The notes: generated by a model from the sequence alone, not told the origin. A stretch of 64,000 nt of DNA from Tridacna crocea (GCA_943736015.1 OX031065.1:43696992-43760991), one strand, 5' to 3'; shown: positions 22,957-33,627, counted from the stretch's first letter. Made by a program: numbers and translations.

Positions 22957-24285
22957 TACGAGGGCCCATCAATAATATCGAGAACTAATTCCACTATTCA
23001 ATTACGCGTTGACGTACTGTCATGAAAATTCGTAAGATTAAAGCTCATTTCTTTTCCAATTAACTCATCTAACTCCAATACGATGACGTCAAAAATATAT
23101 GACGTCATAACAAAAATATAACGTCATATCAAGAGCGTTCATTTAAAAATGGCGTCATCCTGTACCAGCGAGCAACGCGTTGTGATAAAGTTTTATGTGT
23201 TACTCGGTAAATCTTTTACGGAGATCCGTGATGATTTGCATAAAGTGTATGGGGACTCATGTTTAGCGAATAGTGCTATTTCAAAGTGGATGCGGCGCTT
23301 TAAAGACGGTAGAGAATCAACGGAAGATGATAAACATACTGGCAGACTTGTGACTATAACAAATGAGAAGGAAGTTGCTGAAATTCAAGAGTTTATTCTT
23401 TAAGATAGAAGAGTAACTGTTGAAACTTTAGCTAGAAACTTTGACATTTCGTATGGTACAGCTCAGGACATTATGACCAATAAGCTCGGAATGCGCCGCG
23501 TTTCAGCAAGATGGGTACCGCGCCTGCTGCTTCCTGATCAAATGGGACAAAGGGTCAAAAGGTGTCATGAATACTGTCAATGTTAAAATGACGAGGGCGA
23601 AAACTTTCTGAATCGAATAATTACATGTGATGAGGCATGGATACACTTTTTTGAGCCGGGAGGTAAACAACAAAGCTCAATGTGGAAACATCCTTCTTCG
23701 CCTTCGCCAACAAAAGCGTTGATTTCCAGGTCTGCCGGTAAGGTAATGGCCATATTTTTTTGTGATATCCAAGGAATTATTTTGAATCACTTTGTTCTCC
23801 AAAAACTACAGTTACTGGTAACTATTATGCATCATTAATTAAATCTGATCTGCTACCGGTTATCAAGAGAAAGCGCCCACAACTTATGAGGTCCGGGATT
23901 CTGCTGCACCACGATAACGCGTCAAGCCATAGCAGTTGCATTGTATTGGACACTATTAAGGAACTGGATATAGAAATACTACCACACCCTCCGTACAGCC
24001 CAGATTTGGCAATTTGCGATTTCTGGCTATTTCCAAATCTAAAAAATAAGCTACGTGGTGAGAGGTACGAGTCAAGAGAGGAGTTGAGGCGTGCCGTTGA
24101 CATATATTTGCAGGATATGTCACTTGACGACCTGCATCACGTGTTCCGGGCATGGGTCGAACGGTGGGATAAGTGCAAACTGTGCAAGGGACGTTACTTT
24201 GAAAAGGAGTAGATGTTGAATGTATGTTGGTTGACGTGTTTTTCTGATATTTAGTTCCCGAAATCATTGATAGCTAGCCCTCGTA
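22957..24285 (+). mobile_element. Mariner-family DNA transposon, inactive
   Basis: A Tc1/mariner element of 1,329 bp. The inverted ends are TACGAGGGCCCATCAATAAT on the left and, in complement, TACGAGGGCTAGCTATCAAT on the right, and both are followed by a TTTCGGGAACT-like stretch. A TA lies immediately outside each end (22955-22956 and 24286-24287), as expected for TA target duplication. It carries one transposase gene, 23149-24212, which is broken. Confidence 0.9.
23149..24212 (+). pseudogene. Mariner transposase (D,D34D), broken
   Basis: A transposase that would cut and paste the surrounding element. It starts at ATG 23149 (MASSCTSEQRVVIKFYVLLG), with an N-terminal helix-turn-helix part ending WMRRFKDGRESTEDD. 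The first catalytic aspartate is in ITCDEAWIHFFEP (codon at 23629), the second in LLHHDNASSHSS and the third in YSPDLAICDFWLFP. The second and third are separated by 34 residues, the mariner signature. The reading frame is interrupted by stops at 23401-23403 and 23584-23586 and by a frame change between about 23790 and 23830. All three catalytic positions survive, so the loss of function looks fairly recent, but this copy cannot make full-length enzyme. Confidence 0.9.
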
Positions 24286-24287
24286 TA

Positions 24288-24699
24288 TGTAGTAAAACTT
24301 TTACAAGTCCTGTTTCACATTTTGTTTATGTTTTAGGCTATCCTTTTGAACCATAGGAAGTTAATTTTCCTGGTATTTTATTGCTTAAACATACATGTAC
24401 TAGTATTATACAGGTGAGATCTGGTGGTATGGGTAGACCAAATTCAGACTGAACTTCCAGGAAATTCAACATATAGGTGGAGAAACAGTATAAGAAAACC
24501 AAGGTTAACACTCAGAACACCTGAATAATAAATCAATCAAATTAACCAATGAAACAAACCCATCCATTAGTCCATCAATAAATGCTGAAGGATTTGCAAA
24601 AACTTGTGCAAAAACTTACAAAGTCGGGCAGATGAGCTGAGTTAATGGAAACTAATGCAGTCTTAAACTTCACAAAACAACGCTCATTTTTAACAGCCT
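24288..24699. other. Region without recognised gene
   Basis: AT-rich flank of the mariner. No repeat or coding feature was recognised. Confidence 0.35.
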
Positions 24700-24870
24700 A
24701 AAAGTAAAATTGCTATTGAAGACATTAGCTTTCAGTAACCAGAATTTTCCCCCTTTTCCCTTTTCTACTCTGTTTTCAAAGTTGGATTTCCTCATCTGTG
24801 ACATACTTTTCTAATTGTCTGCAAATTCTTCCACTTAAACTAATCTTATCCATTGTTGTGTAGTAGAATT
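24700..24870 (+). mobile_element. TTAA palindromic MITE, heavily degraded
   Basis: Traces in order: CAGTAACCAGAATTTTCCCC, TTTCTACTCTGTTTTC, AATTGTCTGCAAATTCTTCC and TTGTTGTGTAGTAG. The left arm is lost. Confidence 0.5.
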
Positions 24871-24940
24871 CACTGTGGAAAAATGAATGATATAACTGAA
24901 ATAACTAACCACTGGAAATCACACCAAAGTTATTACTGTG

Positions 24941-25108
24941 TTAAGTCTTTACCACATAATCCAAAAATTTAACAACCCTGAGAAAGTAGCCCTTCGAGAA
25001 CCTTTGGTTACATTTTCTTCCTTTTTCCCAATGTTTTCTATCCATTAAAAGACAAACCTTATGTTTTGGACCACATTTAACTTTTCATCTGCAAATGCAA
25101 TCAATTAA
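24941..25108 (+). mobile_element. TTAA palindromic MITE with central and right-arm losses
   Basis: Left TTAA then GTCTTTACCACATAATCC and CAACCCTGAGAAAG. The GCTGGTAACCAGC core is lost, and TTCATCTGCAAATGCAATCA leads directly into the TTAA (25105-25108) that starts the next copy. Confidence 0.65.
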
Positions 25109-25332
25109 CCCATTACCACACAATCCCTACTTTTGACACCCCCAGAAAGAAGCCTTTAGAAAACATTGTGGGAAATGGAGAAAATGCTGGTAACCAGCAT
25201 TTTCTCCTTTTCTCACAATGTTTTCTATCCTTTTCAAAACAAATTTCAAATTTTCAATCACTTTTATTTTGTCGTCTGCAAATGCTTTCAATTTGGACAA
25301 GCCTAAAATTTTGTTGTTTGGTAATGGGTTAA
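25105..25332 (+). mobile_element. TTAA palindromic MITE, near complete
   Basis: TTAACCCATTACCACACAAT at the left, GTTTGGTAATGGGTTAA at the right (25329-25332), and the core ATGCTGGTAACCAGCAT. It shares its left TTAA with the preceding copy. Confidence 0.85.
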
Positions 25333-25728
25333 GACAAGTGTAAAATTTTGTGGTTTGGCAAAAAGTTAAAGCATGAAGTGAGCAATTTTATGGTGGCTTT
25401 ATGGACTGCAAATATCCAGAGCTGAACTTGCAGTCTGCTGTAACAAGATCAAACACTACGCAAGCAATATGGTTTATCTAGCATCAAATTTGTAAATTGT
25501 ACAGTGTATTTTTCTGAATTCTATGACCCTAATCCATTTATTCTGAGCTTTTGTTTAGAATCATTTCTGTAAATAAACCATATAGCTGTCAAACAAAATG
25601 AAAACTAATTACTGAAATTATTATAGGTCTTGCCTCTAAGCAATTAAAAACCCTTGGGATTTTCTACAAATCGTTTCCATTGGCCTTTGTCATGCTAATC
25701 TGGTACAAGAGTTTCACCCTTAAAACAA
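25333..25728. other. Region without recognised gene
   Basis: TAAAATTTTGTGGTTTGGCA AAAAGTTAA at about 25340-25368 looks like a stray MITE terminus. The rest is unique-looking and AT-rich. Confidence 0.35.
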
Positions 25729-25956
25729 TAATTCTTTACCAAACGATAAAATTTCGGATTTGTCCAAATCGAAAGCATTTGCAGGTGATAAAATAAAAGT
25801 GAAAATTTGAAATTTGTTTTGTGGAGGGTAGAAAACATCGAGGGAAAAGGAGAATATACTAGTTACCAGCATTTTTTTACTTTTCCCACAATGTTTTCTT
25901 AGAAGGCTTCTTTCTTAGGGCTGTCAAAAATAGGTATTGTGTGGTAAAAATCTAAA
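25729..25956 (-). mobile_element. TTAA palindromic MITE
   Basis: Full order in reverse orientation: TTTACCAAACGATAAAATTT, GAAAGCATTTGCAGG, a diverged core (ACTAGTTACCAGCAT) and ATTGTGTGGTAAAA. Both TTAA ends are mutated. Confidence 0.7.
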
Positions 25957-26672
25957 TACCACTACAGATACACTAACCAAAATTTAGATTCTTATCCAAA
26001 ACTTTTAAATTAGTATTCTGATTGGATGTTTTTCCAACTCCTGTCCACTAGATGAACATTTCTCTCCGGTTCAATTTGTAATAGAAACAAACAAACCAAA
26101 ACCAGACTTTTCACTACCATAATTTGTATCAAATACATGTCCTGCCTTAAAACGTATATAAAATAATGAATGATTTCTCTTTTATTTTTGTAAACTTTGA
26201 ATCTATATTACCACCTTAAGTTTGTTCCTGACATTTGTCTCTTTTTGTAAAGTAGGTGCAATCAATAAAAGGGTTAACACATGAATAAAAAAAGAAAGAC
26301 AATAGTCTGTAACATGCAGTTTCGTCTTTTGTATTTTCAGAAGTGGTCCAATGTAAGACGAAAAACAAGTCGTTAACAGGAAGTAATCAGCTGTTTTGTA
26401 ACAAGATACAGTGATCCATAACCATAAATGGCCGTAAGCTGACCTTGTCATGCATTTTTCCCAATAAACTAGATGTGCCAAACTCTCTCCTTTTTGTTGA
26501 TGTGAAACTCATACAGTAGAGGGCACCATAATTAAATTACAATGGGAGTTTTTCCCCGAATGTCCGACTTTTTGTGTTTGGCAAAATTGAAATCATGGGC
26601 ATATGAACATTACATTTCCTTCCATCCGGCCTTGCAGACATTCTGAAGTTGGGTAACACAAAATCAAAACAG
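25957..26672. other. Region without recognised gene
   Basis: A minus-strand open frame of 92 codons (26203-26481) contains several hydrophobic stretches but no recognisable family, start context or splice partner. I leave it uncalled. Confidence 0.35.
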
Positions 26673-26902
26673 TTAACTCTTTACCACTCAGTCCCGCCTT
26701 ATAATGACCCAAAGAAAGAAGCCTTTAGAAAACATTGTAGGAAAAGGAAGAAAATGCTGGTCACAAGTATTTTCTCCCTTTCCCACAATGTTTTCTATCC
26801 TTCCCAAAACAAATTTCAATTCTTCAGTCACATTTGTTTTGTTCTATGCATATAGTTTCATTTTGTATGGGTGTAAAATTTGATCCATCGGTAAAGGGTT
26901 GA
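26673..26902 (+). mobile_element. TTAA palindromic MITE
   Basis: Left TTAACTCTTTACCACTCAGT, core GCTGGTCACAAGT, right GGTAAAGGGTTGA. The right boundary is shared with the next, oppositely oriented copy. Confidence 0.75.
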
Positions 26903-27126
26903 CTCTTTCCCAGAAAATAAAATTCTGAACTTGTCCAAATCCTAAGAATTACAGACAACAAGTTAAATCTGACTCAAATGGTTGAATATATTCCATAAAG
27001 GGAGGGAAATATTGTGGGAAAAGGACAAGATCCTGATGACCAGCATTTTCTCCATTTCCCTCAATGTTTTCAAAAGCATTTTATGTCTAGGTCATTCAAA
27101 GATAGTACTTTTTGGCAAAGGGTTAA
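26899..27126 (-). mobile_element. TTAA palindromic MITE
   Basis: Starts at the shared TTGA boundary. The core is GATCCTGATGACCAGCATTT, with the right end TTTGGCAAAGGGTTAA (TTAA 27123-27126). The left arm is diverged. Confidence 0.7.
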
Positions 27127-27289
27127 AACCTCCTGATATATTGTTTTATTCTGTGTTTGGCACTCAGATATTTACATTTGCTCTGTTCCATAATGGATTT
27201 TTTTTCTGATAATCAGATGCATTTTTACAGGAAAAGTGATGAATGTTTTTCCTTTTGTTGTTTATGACATCTCCAATTAGTCCATCGTC

Positions 27290-27411
27290 CTCATATCCCT
27301 TACTAAACAATCCTGTATTTTCACAACCCTGAGAAAAAGGCCTTTTAGAAACACTGTTTTTCCATAATGTCTTCTGCTTTATTTACAAAAACTTCAGTCA
27401 TTTTTGCCACC
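27290..27411 (+). mobile_element. TTAA palindromic MITE, core deleted
   Basis: TTACTAAACAATCCTGTATT and CAACCCTGAGAAAAAGGCC are followed straight by TTTTTCCATAATGTCTTCTG, so the central palindrome is missing. It abuts the next copy. Confidence 0.6.
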
Positions 27412-27619
27412 TTAACTCATTACCAAACGACATAATTTTACACTAGTCCAAATTGGAAGCAATTGCAGAGGACAAAATTAACTCAACTCAAAAATTGAAA
27501 TTTGTTCTGGGAAGGGAGAAAACATTGGCCATCAGCATTTTCTCCTTTTCCAACAATGTTTTTGAAAGGCTTCTATGTCAGGGTCGTAAAAAACCAGGGA
27601 TTGTTTGGTAAAGGGTTAA
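27412..27619 (-). mobile_element. TTAA palindromic MITE, left core arm shortened
   Basis: TTAACTCATTACCAAACGAC to GTTTGGTAAAGGGTTAA, with TTAA at 27412-27415 and 27616-27619. One side of the palindrome is deleted (AAAACATTGGCCATCAGCAT). Confidence 0.75.
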
Positions 27620-27654
27620 CTTTGTGCAATTACTGTCAATTTGGATGAGCACCA

Positions 27655-27963
27655 GCACAGTTCCTCCTTTTAACAAAAATCTTTTCAAAAGCCTCCTTTT
27701 TCAGGGTGGTTAAAGTCGGCATTGTGCAGAAATGGGTTGAGAAGAAATAATTATCTCTTTACCACACAATCCTGACTTTTAACGATCCTGAGACAAAAGC
27801 CTTTTGAAAACATCATGGGAAAAGGTGAGAAAGCTGATAACCAGCATTTTATCCTTTACAGCAATGCTTTCTAGCCTTCCCAATACAAATTTCAAATTTT
27901 CAGTGTCTGCAAATGCTTTTAATTTCGACCAGTCTTAAAGTGTTTTGTTAAATGGTAAAGAGA
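27655..27963. mobile_element. Two TTAA MITEs: a half copy and a full degraded copy
   Basis: 27655-27742 is only a right half in minus orientation (CCTTTTTCAGGGTGG, ATTGTGCAGAAATGGGTT). 27750-27963 is a plus-orientation copy (CTTTACCACACAATCCTGAC, core GCTGATAACCAGC, end GTTAAATGGTAAAG). Confidence 0.65.
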
Positions 27964-28369
27964 AGCAAATAGCATATGCATTCAAAAAGATTTTGAAATG
28001 GTATATCTTTTTGAACATGCTTAAATTGTTGCAAATTGAAGGACCCCTTTCAAAACTTTGAAACTGGCAGTGTGGAAACAGGTCAGAGGCGTATTAGTCC
28101 ACACTGCTCCATTTAGATATTCTGTCAAAAAATATTCTGGATACTGTGTTACCTTCTGTGGTCTTCTGTTTTCTCGACTATAAATCATCAGCTTGACTAC
28201 TTGGCATACTTGAGTATCTGTTATCATTGACTGCGCCATGACTTCAGTGTCAAATATGGTATTCGATTCACAGGTTATAATGATTTGCAGGTATCATGGG
28301 AGGGTCACTGGACAAGAGTAACCCCGTTGTCATTCAATGTCAGATGTCCTATTTGATTCACAGGTTATA
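27964..28369. other. Region without recognised gene
   Basis: CAATGTCAGATGTCCTATTT and nearby GGTTATA...ATTTGATTCACAGGTTATA hint at a short duplication of TTGATTCACAGGTTATA (at 28263 and 28353). No gene was recognised. Confidence 0.35.
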
Positions 28370-28594
28370 TTAACCCTTTACCACACAATCCCGAGTTATA
28401 ACACCCCTGAGAAGTCTTTTGAAAACATTGTGATAAAAGAAGAAAATGCTGGTAACCAGCATGTTCTCCTTTTCCTACAATGTTTTCTTCCCTGTGCAAG
28501 ACAATTTTCAATTCTTTAGTCATGTTTATTTTGTCGTCTGCAAATGCTTTCAATCTTGACCAGTCCAAAATTTTGTCGTTTGGTAAAGAGTTAA
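28370..28594 (+). mobile_element. TTAA palindromic MITE
   Basis: TTAACCCTTTACCACACAAT at the left and GTTTGGTAAAGAGTTAA at the right, with TTAA at 28370-28373 and 28591-28594. The core is ATGCTGGTAACCAGCAT. The open frames on both strands follow this palindrome. Confidence 0.8.
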
Positions 28595-28700
28595 TTGGCA
28601 TGCATCGTGGGAGCCTCAATGGAAAAGACACTTCAGAGTGCAAGTCAAGTGCTGGTGAAACCCGGGGTCATACATGCATGCTTAAGCTTTTGCAATATGA

Positions 28701-28933
28701 TATGGCCTGCAACACGTGAAAAGGGACATTCGAACATCTGCTTAAAGTGTCATCTCAAATCAGCATGCGCAGTCCACGCAGGCTAATCCAATACGGCCTT
28801 TTCCGTTTTAATGCCATTTTCGGTTTTGCGCATGTCTACTGTAGCACAAAATCTACTGTAGTCGTAAAGTGCCATCTCGGATTAGCCTGCGCAGACGACA
28901 CTTTACGCAGATGTCCGAATGTCCACCATATAA
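28701..28933. mobile_element. GC-rich palindromic MITE, family D, decayed
   Basis: TATGGCCTGCAACACGTGAA, GGGACATTCGAACATCTGC, CAGCATGCGCAGTCCACGCA and, on the right arm, GCAGATGTCCGAATGTCC match the family at 14069. The right arm's own hairpin is shortened (GCCTGCGCAGACG only). Confidence 0.75.
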
Positions 28934-29176
28934 CAACCATTATAACTTGGAGGTATATTTGTAATTATCAGGGCCATATAGACTTTGTTTCGTCTGTTCG
29001 TCTGTCTGTACACATACCTCTCGGTAACTATTTACATAACCTGGTTTGTTGCTGCATGTTAACAAGATTTGTTTTTGCTTTAATCTGAATCCTTGAGCAT
29101 AAAGATGTGCCTTATCAGTTTACTATTACAGATTTTTTAAAAGGTTTTTCCCCTTAGTGTTGATGATTCTCTTACC

Positions 29177-29393
29177 TTAAATCTTTACCACACAATCCCG
29201 ACTTTTGACGACCCTGAAAAGGAAGCCTTCTAAAAAAACTGTGGGAAAAGGAGAAAATGCTAGTAACCAGCATTTTCTCCTTTGCCCACAATGTTTTATA
29301 CCCTTTCCAGAGTAATCTTCAGAATTTTTGTCATATTAAATTTTTTTGTCTGCAAATGCTTTCAATTTGGACTGTCGTTTGGTAAAGAGTTAA
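29177..29393 (+). mobile_element. TTAA palindromic MITE
   Basis: TTAAATCTTTACCACACAAT at the left and GTTTGGTAAAGAGTTAA at the right, core ATGCTAGTAACCAGCAT. A short deletion in the right arm removes part of CCAGTCTAAAATTTT. Confidence 0.8.
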
Positions 29394-29710
29394 GAAACTG
29401 TGAAAAAAGGACACAAAATGAGGAGGGCATGGACATTTCTTTTTGTAAAATAATATTTACAAACTCACTCTTCTGTTGACAGGTTAAACAACACTCACCT
29501 GAAAGACAAAAAAAAGAATTTTTAGATAATTATATATTTTTGAAGTCTGTGAAATTCACCTGCATTTTCAATACCAGTATGGAAAAGTTCTTGTGGATTG
29601 GCTTGATCTGAACAGTTTTATAGCATATCTAATTCAGAATTATTTCTTGTAAGGAAGTCATTGTTATGATTGACAATATATTATTTTATTGTATCTTTAA
29701 CTTCTCTCTT

Positions 29711-30059
29711 TTCACTCATTACCAGACAAAAAAAGAAAAATTTGAAGTTAAACTATAATTCAGGCATTTCCAGAAAAGAAGTCAAATATTACTCACATAG
29801 GATTTTTCTATGAAAGGTTATCTAACACAGAAAAAGGAGATCATGTTGGTTACCTGCATTTTCTGCTAACTACCAAAATTTGCTCCTATAATACTTAAAA
29901 GTTCTTCAAAGTCTTCATATCATTAAACATGAGATTGTATAGTAAAAGGTTAACAGTTTACCATTCAATCATGAGTGTTAACAAACCAAGGGAAAAATAA
30001 ACAATTTTTTTGAAAACATTGTGATGAAGAGAAAACGCTAGTGACCAGCAAGGATAAAC
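29711..30059. mobile_element. Two degraded TTAA MITEs joined at one TTAA
   Basis: 29711-29953 is an old copy (CACTCATTACCAGAC, core TGTTGGTTACCTGCATTTTC, end GTATAGTAAAAGGTTAA). The TTAA at 29950-29953 also starts a partial copy reaching 30059 (CAGTTTACCATTCAATC, GAAAACATTGTGATG). Confidence 0.6.
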
Positions 30060-30354
30060 ATAATATTTTTTTCTCAGATTTCTTTGAATATTTCTCAGAT
30101 ATTGGTTCAAAACTTACATCAACTTTTCAAAATTTGTCCAGGATCACATTTTATAATGAATGCTTCTTTTATTAAGTTTTGAAGATATGAAACATCATTG
30201 AACATAGCCAACACAACACAAGAGTCAGAGTATATAGGTTAAGTATTCTCTGGTTTTCTGTAAGAATTTCTGAAATCCCATTTACCAAACTGACAAATCC
30301 CAAAAACACTCTGACCAACTTTCAGGAGTGCCAGACTGAAAATGTAAACTCTAG
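30060..30354. other. Region without recognised gene
   Basis: AT-rich. Nothing recognised. Confidence 0.3.
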
Positions 30355-30609
30355 AGCCTACACAAGGGTTTTAAAGATTTGACCTAGTGACCTTGTTTTT
30401 GACCGGACATGGCCTATTTTTAAACTTCTCCAAGCTACCACAGATGAAAACATTCTGACCAAGTTTCCCAAGTATTGGACAGAACATGTCACCCTAGCGT
30501 GTTAATAAGGTAAACAGTTGATGCACGACGGAAGACGCAAAACAGAAGATCAATACAGCATGATCACAATAGCTAACCATAAGCATTTCCTGCTCAGGTG
30601 AGCGAAAAA
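30355..30609 (+). mobile_element. Helentron-like 3' end, degraded
   Basis: A remnant with GATGCACGACGGAAGACGCA, the decayed hairpin AAGCATttcctGCTCAGG and the terminus CAGGTGAGCGAAAAA. The upstream part (TTTGACCTAGTGACCTTG, ACATTCTGACCAAGTTT) is unlike families 1-4 here, so it is another family or a distant copy. Confidence 0.6.
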
Positions 30610-30850
30610 TCCGAATACTCAGACAAGAAAACTTTGAACACTTTCCCTATAATTATGACTATGGCGCCACAACTGAACCATTCTCGACCCTACAGTTACT
30701 CAAGGATCATATTCTAATGTACATGTCAAAAATCAAAACTGTCCACCATATTATGGTTCCATACAACAATATTACTAAGTGTATACAAAAGACATAGTGG
30801 CAACAGTGTGAAATTCTTCATTAGTGTGTCAAAGGGCAAAATATGTTATA

Positions 30851-32361
30851 CCCCGGTCACACATTGACGGAAGGCCGCCACAGAAGAGCTACGGATTCAT
30901 TCCAACATCACCTGTGACAACTCGTACCAGTCAGTAACTCTCTGTAAATGTAACCGTAATCATTTGTTGTAGTCCTTGTATCCATAGCGGTCCTTGAAAA
31001 TTTTTGAACATGCACAAAAACTCGCTACGGACCAAACAACCGTCGTGTATCCTTACTAGACCGTATTAGACTGTACTGATATGTTCTGGTCAGTATTAAA
31101 ACCGTATCAGTTCGTACTTATCCGTAGGCCCAAATTCTTTTCAGGATTTGATATGGAGACTACGTATTAGCATGGTTATACTATGTATTAGCTACCATTA
31201 TGATACGGATTTGTCACGGAAAGTCATCATCTTAATATGTTGTACTACGGAGGGGCAGGGATTCGCACGGTCTTTCACAGTTTACTACCTTGCAACACGA
31301 CACAGTACGGAATTGTAAGGACCACTATTGTTTGGTAGGATAAATTCAGAATCATGTACTTCAACAAGGGTATTTTTACTCTGTCTTTGTAGAATACAAC
31401 GCAATTGCGCTTTCTTGTCTAGTTCACAATCATGAACCGTCAACAAATAATGTTTGCAATAAATTGGCTGCAATTGGATACTGGTATCGCAAAAATGTCA
31501 AGGCACTGGTTCAGCAGCTTGATGACATACATAGATGTAATAATTATATTCTTATCGTACCACTAGTAATACCCTTAAGCGGAGCTACAGATAAGAGGGA
31601 GCGACAGTATTCTAAATCCATTATTTCTACTCCAAACCCTATGTTGTGGGTACTTATTAGAATCGTCTCGTTGAGACGATTCTAATGAGTACCCACAACA
31701 TAGGGTTTGGAAGAGAATAATTAATATTTTCAATTTTGAAATTAAAATAACTCCCTCTATCTGGAGCTCTGCCTTAAGGTTACATATTTTACAAAACATT
31801 GTACGAAAATGAATAAACATCAGTATTATAATGTGACATTCTATCCCAACAACGATGCTAAACATGCAAGTAAAAATGATCAAAAAGTACGAGTACATGA
31901 AACTGTCACCGTTTCTGGTGGTTCAATCAACCACCAACGAAACAGGAGGTCAAATGGCCGAACTTGTTGCATTTTAAAAGTGAGCAGGTTAGATTATTTG
32001 GGCGGAATGCTAAATCGTGAGAGGTCCATATCGATCCATGGCAATTCACACTACTACGTATCGGATCGTTCTTATTCGTACTAATCTGTACTTGTACTGT
32101 AGCAAATCGTAGTGTATCTGTACTATAATCGTCCTGATTCGTGTCGCTCTGTATTAAACCATATCCAACCGTAAGAGTCTGTATCTCTCCTGGAACTCTG
32201 ACCTACATTTTGGGTGTAGATCTGTCACACTCCGTACTCACACCGTTGTGTACCCATATTGGAACCGTAGTGGGTAACTGAATTTGACATTTCTGTAGTC
32301 ATCCGTGAGTGATTAGACCGTAGCTCTTCCGTGGCAGTCTTCCGTGAATATGTGACCAGGG
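30851..32361. mobile_element. 1.5-kb element with CCCCGGTCACACATT inverted ends
   Basis: The left end has GGTCACACATTGACGGAAGG and GAAGAGCTACGG. The right end in complement has GGTCACATATTCACGGAAGA and GAAGAGCTACGG, giving inverted ends of about 50 bp. Both flanks hold a dense array of short CGTA/TCCGTA-rich units (e.g. GTATCAGTTCGTACTTATCC). The interior holds a separate palindrome (31571-31780). Open frames on both strands at 31285-32084 have no recognisable transposase motifs. No target duplication was seen. It is a non-autonomous DNA element of undetermined superfamily. Confidence 0.7.
31571..31780. mobile_element. Palindromic MITE nested inside the 1.5-kb element
   Basis: The outer arms are ACCCTTAAGCGGAGCTACAG and, in complement, ACCTTAAGGCAGAGCTCCAG. 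The centre is a near-perfect hairpin, 31632-31710, with 38-bp arms, one mismatch and a 3-nt loop (CCAAACCCTATGTTGTGGGT at its left edge). The asymmetrical spacers between outer arms and centre suggest decay of an originally symmetric element. Confidence 0.75.
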
Positions 32362-32756
32362 CTTCATGCATTCAAACAAATGATACACAGATTAAAGGCG
32401 ATTACAACAGCTCATCTTAAATACTAAGTACACAGCTCAGCTAAAAAAAGAAAACAGGCAGTCAGACAAACAGATGAAATGCCAGAGAGACATTTCAGGA
32501 GATTACAATGCAAAAGTTTTATCCTTCCTTCTGTGTATCATGATAACACTGTCCAAACCACCCAACATAGTTCAGCTGCTTCATGTCTGGGTCTAGGTTC
32601 TCTTCTGTATGACATAATGATTGGCTGTAGATTGAATAGGATCAACTAGACTGCAACAATTGGTCTCTTATTTCCCAAAGGATAAACCCTTTATTCAATT
32701 ACCAAAAACATGGTATTTTTACAATCTGACTTTTTCAATACATGTATATAATGGAA
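32362..32756. other. Region without recognised gene
   Basis: Unique-looking flank. No feature was recognised. Confidence 0.35.
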
Positions 32757-32811
32757 CAAGAGGCCAACAAGGGCCTGAAATTCTGTAATGGTTGTTAGTG
32801 ACAAGAATATT
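32757..32811 (+). mobile_element. Helentron-like 5' end fragment
   Basis: AACAAGAGGCCAACAAGGGC contains the 5' terminal hairpin type (GGCCaacaaGGGCC) but is cut off after about 50 bp, next to a TTAA MITE. The spacer and stem differ from the other families. Confidence 0.5.
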
Positions 32812-33040
32812 TTAAATCTTTCACCACACAGCAAAATTTCAGACATGTCCATAATTATAAAATAAATTTTTTAAAGACAGTTCAAAAGTTTTTTTTCATA
32901 TTGTTTTTGTCTTAAGGTAGAGAACATTGTGGTAAAGGAGTAAATGCTAGTTATCAGCAATTTCTTTTTAAGCTATGATGTTTTCAAAGGCCATCTCTCT
33001 CGGGGTCATTAAAACTCCGGGTTGTGTGGTAAAAGGTTAA
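32812..33040 (-). mobile_element. TTAA palindromic MITE
   Basis: TTAAATCTTTCACCACACAG at the left, core GCTAGTTATCAGC, GTTGTGTGGTAAAAGGTTAA at the right. TTAA is intact at both ends (32812-32815, 33037-33040). The outer-left arm has an internal T-run expansion. Confidence 0.75.
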
Positions 33041-33434
33041 TGTAAGGGAAACAATACATGTATCAGCATTAAGACAGGAATGAATATTCATATCTATTAG
33101 AGCTGAACCAGCAAATTCTTAATTTACAATGAACATGTTAATACACAAAACTTCACAATTTTGAATCTGGTCACTTGAATGTTAAAATCTATTCTTTTTA
33201 TTTAAGCTTTTTTCTGTATAAAAGGACAAATTTAGGCCAGCAGAATACTTGGATGCATTGATATCAATTGTCACGAAATAATCTTTTTTTCCAAAGGCTG
33301 TTAGGTGCAAGATGGAAAGTCTTCTGCAGCAGGTAACGTAATTAAACAGGAAAAATTTAGCTCTCTGTGTAACAATTCACCATCTGCAGCCTTACAGTTT
33401 ACCAGCTGCAACCTTTCTGAACCTTTATCCTGCT
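33041..33434. other. Region without recognised gene
   Basis: Unique-looking. A 39-base splice-bounded stretch at 33296-33334 was considered and not accepted as an exon. Confidence 0.35.
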
Positions 33435-33627
33435 AAATATGTTAACAAAACTTTCAGGCCAATAGTAAATATGTTAACGAAACTTTCAGGTCAATAGTAA
33501 ATATGTTACCAAACTTTCAGGTCAATAGTAAATATGTTAACAAAACTTTCAGGTCAATAGTAAATATGTTAACAAACTTTCAGGTCAATAGTAAATATGT
33601 TAACAAACTTTCAGGTAAATAGTAAAA
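33435..33627 (+). repeat. Minisatellite, 31-32 bp x 6
   Basis: Units start AAATATGTTAAC and contain CTTTCAGGTCAATAGT, beginning at 33435, 33467, 33499, 33530, 33562 and 33593. They differ by single bases or one-base indels, so the array is young. Confidence 0.9.

Noticed and set aside
29490-29505. CTCACCTGAAAG here and CTCACCTGAAAA at 39341 as paired splice signals of a minus-strand gene
   Set aside because: Both look like acceptors in complement, but the sequence that would be exon does not stay open with sensible coding content; the shared 11-mer also resembles Helentron-like 5' motifs.
33296-33334. 39-base stretch flanked by a good acceptor (TTTTTTTCCAAAG) and a donor (CAG/GTAACG)
   Set aside because: Too short to distinguish from chance without transcript or homology support; same for 36622-36663.
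33435-33627. 31-32 bp direct repeats as a CRISPR-like array
   Set aside because: Units are contiguous without spacers; a plain minisatellite.
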